From: an uncultured Saprospiraceae bacterium
GTDB lineage: Bacteria > Bacteroidota > Bacteroidia > Chitinophagales > Saprospiraceae
Reading direction: 5' to 3'
Length of the DNA: 64,000 nt
Assembly: GCA_937928045.1 (NCBI GenBank)
Contig: CALFWO010000013.1
Span: forward strand, 39,571-103,570
Below are positions 61,980 to 64,000 of this stretch, in pieces (the first letter of the stretch is position 1; each line of letters begins with the position of its first letter). The position numbers were made by a program, and so were the translations under genes. A model generated the notes under the pieces. It was not told the origin of the DNA and made no database searches. It worked only from the letters and a program-made list of their open reading frames with translations.

Positions 61980-64000
61980 ATGAACAACGAAAATTCATAT
62001 AGAATTTTCTTAGGTTCTTTATACCGAGTGGCTTCAACAAATATCTTGTTGATTGTAATGATTTGTTTGTTCAGTGTAAAGCTACTTGCCCAACCTTCCA
62101 TAACATGGGACCAGAGATACGGCAGCACCAATTTCGAAGAATTTAAGCATATCGTACCAACAGCTGACGGCAATTATCTTGCAGGCGGTCATACTTCTTC
62201 CGACCCTGGAAATGATGTTACCGATCTCAAAAGAGGATTAAGTGATTTCTGGGTGGTAAAATTTGCACCGGACGGAACAAAAATATGGGATATAAAATTT
62301 GGAGCAGAGCAACAAGAAACTATTTCTGGACTTACTGCACTATCTGATGGAAATTTCGTTGTTTATGGTTGGTCTCATTCAGATAATCAATTTGACAAAA
62401 CTGATCCCTCTTGGGGAAATTATAATTGGGCGAATGACTATTGGGTTGTAAAATTTGCACCAGACGGCACGAAAATCTGGGACAAGGCATATGGAGGTGA
62501 TCATTTCGATCAACTTTGGGATGTCGAAGAAACAACAGATGGAGGTTTAATTCTCGGAGGGATGAGTAGCTCTTCAAATACAGGAAACAAAACTTCTCTT
62601 CAGATTGGCAACTGGGATATGTGGATTGTTAAAACTGATGCCGCAGGAAATAAACAATGGGATAGAACATTTGGAGGCACCGATGCAGACATGTGTTTTG
62701 CAGTGGCCCAAGCAGCAGATGGAGGATATTACGCTGGTGGCCTTTCTTCTTCACCAGTCGGTGGTACTAAACTCGCCGCAGATTTAGGCTCAAATGACTT
62801 TTACTTAGTCAAAATGAATTCAGCAGGAACCTTCCTTTGGGACAATACCTACGGAGGAACTGCCGACGATCAAATGCGTGATTTAATAGTTGCCAATGAT
62901 GGAAATCTTATTCTAGCAGGTTGGTCTGATTCTCCCGCAGGACCTACAAAATCTGCTCCGTCCTATGGTAACAGAGATCAATATCTTATTAAAACCAATC
63001 CCGCAGGAACGCTGATTTGGGAAACATCATTAGGAGGATCCGGTGATGATCAAGGTTGGATTGTTAAAGAAAATCTTAAAAACATTATTGCAATTACTGG
63101 AGGATCTGACTCCCCTGCTTCAGGAACTAAAACGACCGGAAATCAAGGTTCAAAAGATTACTGGTTGAACTATATAGATCAAAATGGAAATTTCTTAGCC
63201 GATCAAAATTTTGGAGGATCAAGCTCAGACAATCCGACTGGATTATTATTTACTCCTGATAATGGAGTATTGATTGGTGGAAATTCAAACTCAGGAGCGA
63301 ATGGCGATAAGACTGTACCAAGTCATGGCTTTGTAGATCATTGGATTTTGAAATTGGATTGCGAAATGAATGTTCCAATAATTGACAACAAAGTGGTTTG
63401 TATTGGGAATAGTTTCAATGTCGATGTTACAACTCCATTTGCTTGCGGATATTTATGGAATGATGGAAACACCAATCCAGTCCGAACAATTTCCCCATCT
63501 ATTACAGGAACATACTCTGTTGTGGTGACAGACTTTAATGGTTGTACCGAAGACATTTCCTTTAATGTTTTGGTAAGCCCTAATCCAACTGTTGATCTTG
63601 GAGGAAATCAGTCTTTTTGCGATAATGATACATTAACATTAGATGCCGGAAATCCGGGTTTAGATTTTAATTGGTCAACATTAGAAACTACTCAAACTAT
63701 TGACGTCTTTAATGCAGGAAATTATTTTGTAACCGTAACTGACGGAAATTCTTGCTCAACAATTGAGCAAGTAACATTAACTCAATTAAGCCCACCTGTT
63801 TTTGACTTAGGACTTGATCAAACTATATGCCCTGGTACAAATACAACTTTAGATCCCGGAATCTCCGGACAAATGTACCTTTGGTCCACGACAGAGACTT
63901 CGCAAACCATCGATGTCGATCAAGCTGGTACTTACTATTTGACAGTAACAAATTCCGATGGATGTGCTTCAGTCGATTCAATTACCATTGATCTTTTTAT
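61980..64000 (+). CDS. Large repeat-rich secreted protein, probable type IX secretion cargo (3' end missing)
   Basis: The frame starts MNNENSYRIFLGSLYRV and is still open at the window edge (>670 codons). A signal peptide or anchor (about 20-37, NILLIVMICLFSVKLLAQ) leads to at least six ~65-residue repeats (DYWVVKFAPDGTKIWD, DMWIVKTDAAGNKQWD, DFYLVKMNSAGTFLWD, DQYLIKTNPAGTLIWE), a beta-propeller-like pattern. From about residue 465 Ig-like repeats follow (NAGNYFVTVTDGNSC, QAGTYYLTVTNSDGC). Such proteins in Bacteroidota usually end in a type IX C-terminal sorting domain, which would lie beyond this window. Confidence 0.85.
   Translation, partial: MNNENSYRIFLGSLYRVASTNILLIVMICLFSVKLLAQPSITWDQRYGSTNFEEFKHIVPTADGNYLAGGHTSSDPGNDVTDLKRGLSDFWVVKFAPDGTKIWDIKFGAEQQETISGLTALSDGNFVVYGWSHSDNQFDKTDPSWGNYNWANDYWVVKFAPDGTKIWDKAYGGDHFDQLWDVEETTDGGLILGGMSSSSNTGNKTSLQIGNWDMWIVKTDAAGNKQWDRTFGGTDADMCFAVAQAADGGYYAGGLSSSPVGGTKLAADLGSNDFYLVKMNSAGTFLWDNTYGGTADDQMRDLIVANDGNLILAGWSDSPAGPTKSAPSYGNRDQYLIKTNPAGTLIWETSLGGSGDDQGWIVKENLKNIIAITGGSDSPASGTKTTGNQGSKDYWLNYIDQNGNFLADQNFGGSSSDNPTGLLFTPDNGVLIGGNSNSGANGDKTVPSHGFVDHWILKLDCEMNVPIIDNKVVCIGNSFNVDVTTPFACGYLWNDGNTNPVRTISPSITGTYSVVVTDFNGCTEDISFNVLVSPNPTVDLGGNQSFCDNDTLTLDAGNPGLDFNWSTLETTQTIDVFNAGNYFVTVTDGNSCSTIEQVTLTQLSPPVFDLGLDQTICPGTNTTLDPGISGQMYLWSTTETSQTIDVDQAGTYYLTVTNSDGCASVDSITIDLF

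Noticed and set aside
1..64000. tRNA, rRNA, CRISPR, phage or transposase genes
   Set aside because: I looked for tRNA arm motifs, repeat-spacer patterns and recombinase motifs and found none that hold up by eye. A covariance or repeat search would be needed for small or degenerate cases.

Overview
The window looks like a stretch of a Bacteroidota chromosome, probably from the Saprospiria/Chitinophagia side of the phylum (the class is inference). The indicators are AT-rich DNA, a GldM gene of the gliding/type IX secretion machinery, promoters of the TTTG-N19-TAnnTTTG type, a dcw cluster without ddl or murF, an E1-alpha/beta fusion dehydrogenase, a bacillithiol deacetylase, HU-CCDC81/SPOR proteins and a long repeat-rich secreted protein of the kind exported by type IX secretion. 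No tRNA, rRNA, CRISPR array or intact insertion sequence was found.

Layout. 1-553 is the 3' end of an OmpA-like protein with a SPOR tail. It converges on gldM (725-2239, minus). 2530-18086 (minus strand) is an almost uninterrupted division and cell-wall operon: mraZ, rsmH, ftsL-like, ftsI, murE, mraY, murD, ftsW, murG, murC, ftsQ, ftsA, ftsZ. It starts behind a 10-bp-periodic array of putative MraZ boxes and ends at a strong terminator. Two gaps inside it hold unexplained structure: five small hairpins between ftsI and murE, and a ~110-bp imperfect inverted repeat between murE and mraY. 18.5-22 kb carries a polyprenol-phosphate glycosyltransferase and the fused 2-oxoacid dehydrogenase E1. 22-31 kb holds a DUF1573 protein, a lipoprotein, a penicillin-acylase/membrane-protein/PBP1C operon, a membrane HU-CCDC81/SPOR protein and kdsA. 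31-35 kb holds two paralogous small secreted proteins, an FAD-dependent oxidoreductase with a nearly leaderless start, DoxX and a K+ channel.

The most interesting locus is 35.2-38.7 kb. A LytTR response regulator and a TPR-containing LytS-type histidine kinase with no visible membrane segment flank a 49-codon gene at 36368-36517. It encodes a double-glycine-leader peptide and has its own near-consensus promoter, a 5'-UTR hairpin and a strong terminator. This suggests a peptide signalling or RiPP-like system controlled by the flanking two-component pair; the link is inferred from position.

38.8-50 kb is a mixed housekeeping and surface region: bacillithiol deacetylase, glutathione peroxidase, an FG-GAP/UnbV lipoprotein, a choline-type Na+ symporter, a von Willebrand-type membrane protein and a secreted conserved protein. 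recQ follows. 52.1-55.3 kb is low in genes and decayed: a structured non-coding element, two gene remnants with stops or frameshifts, and one intact BNR-repeat secreted protein. 55.3-61.7 kb has a GPH/MFS transporter and the co-directional set fabH, pcs-like, comEC, comEA-like. 61980 to the end is the start of a large secreted protein that runs off the window.
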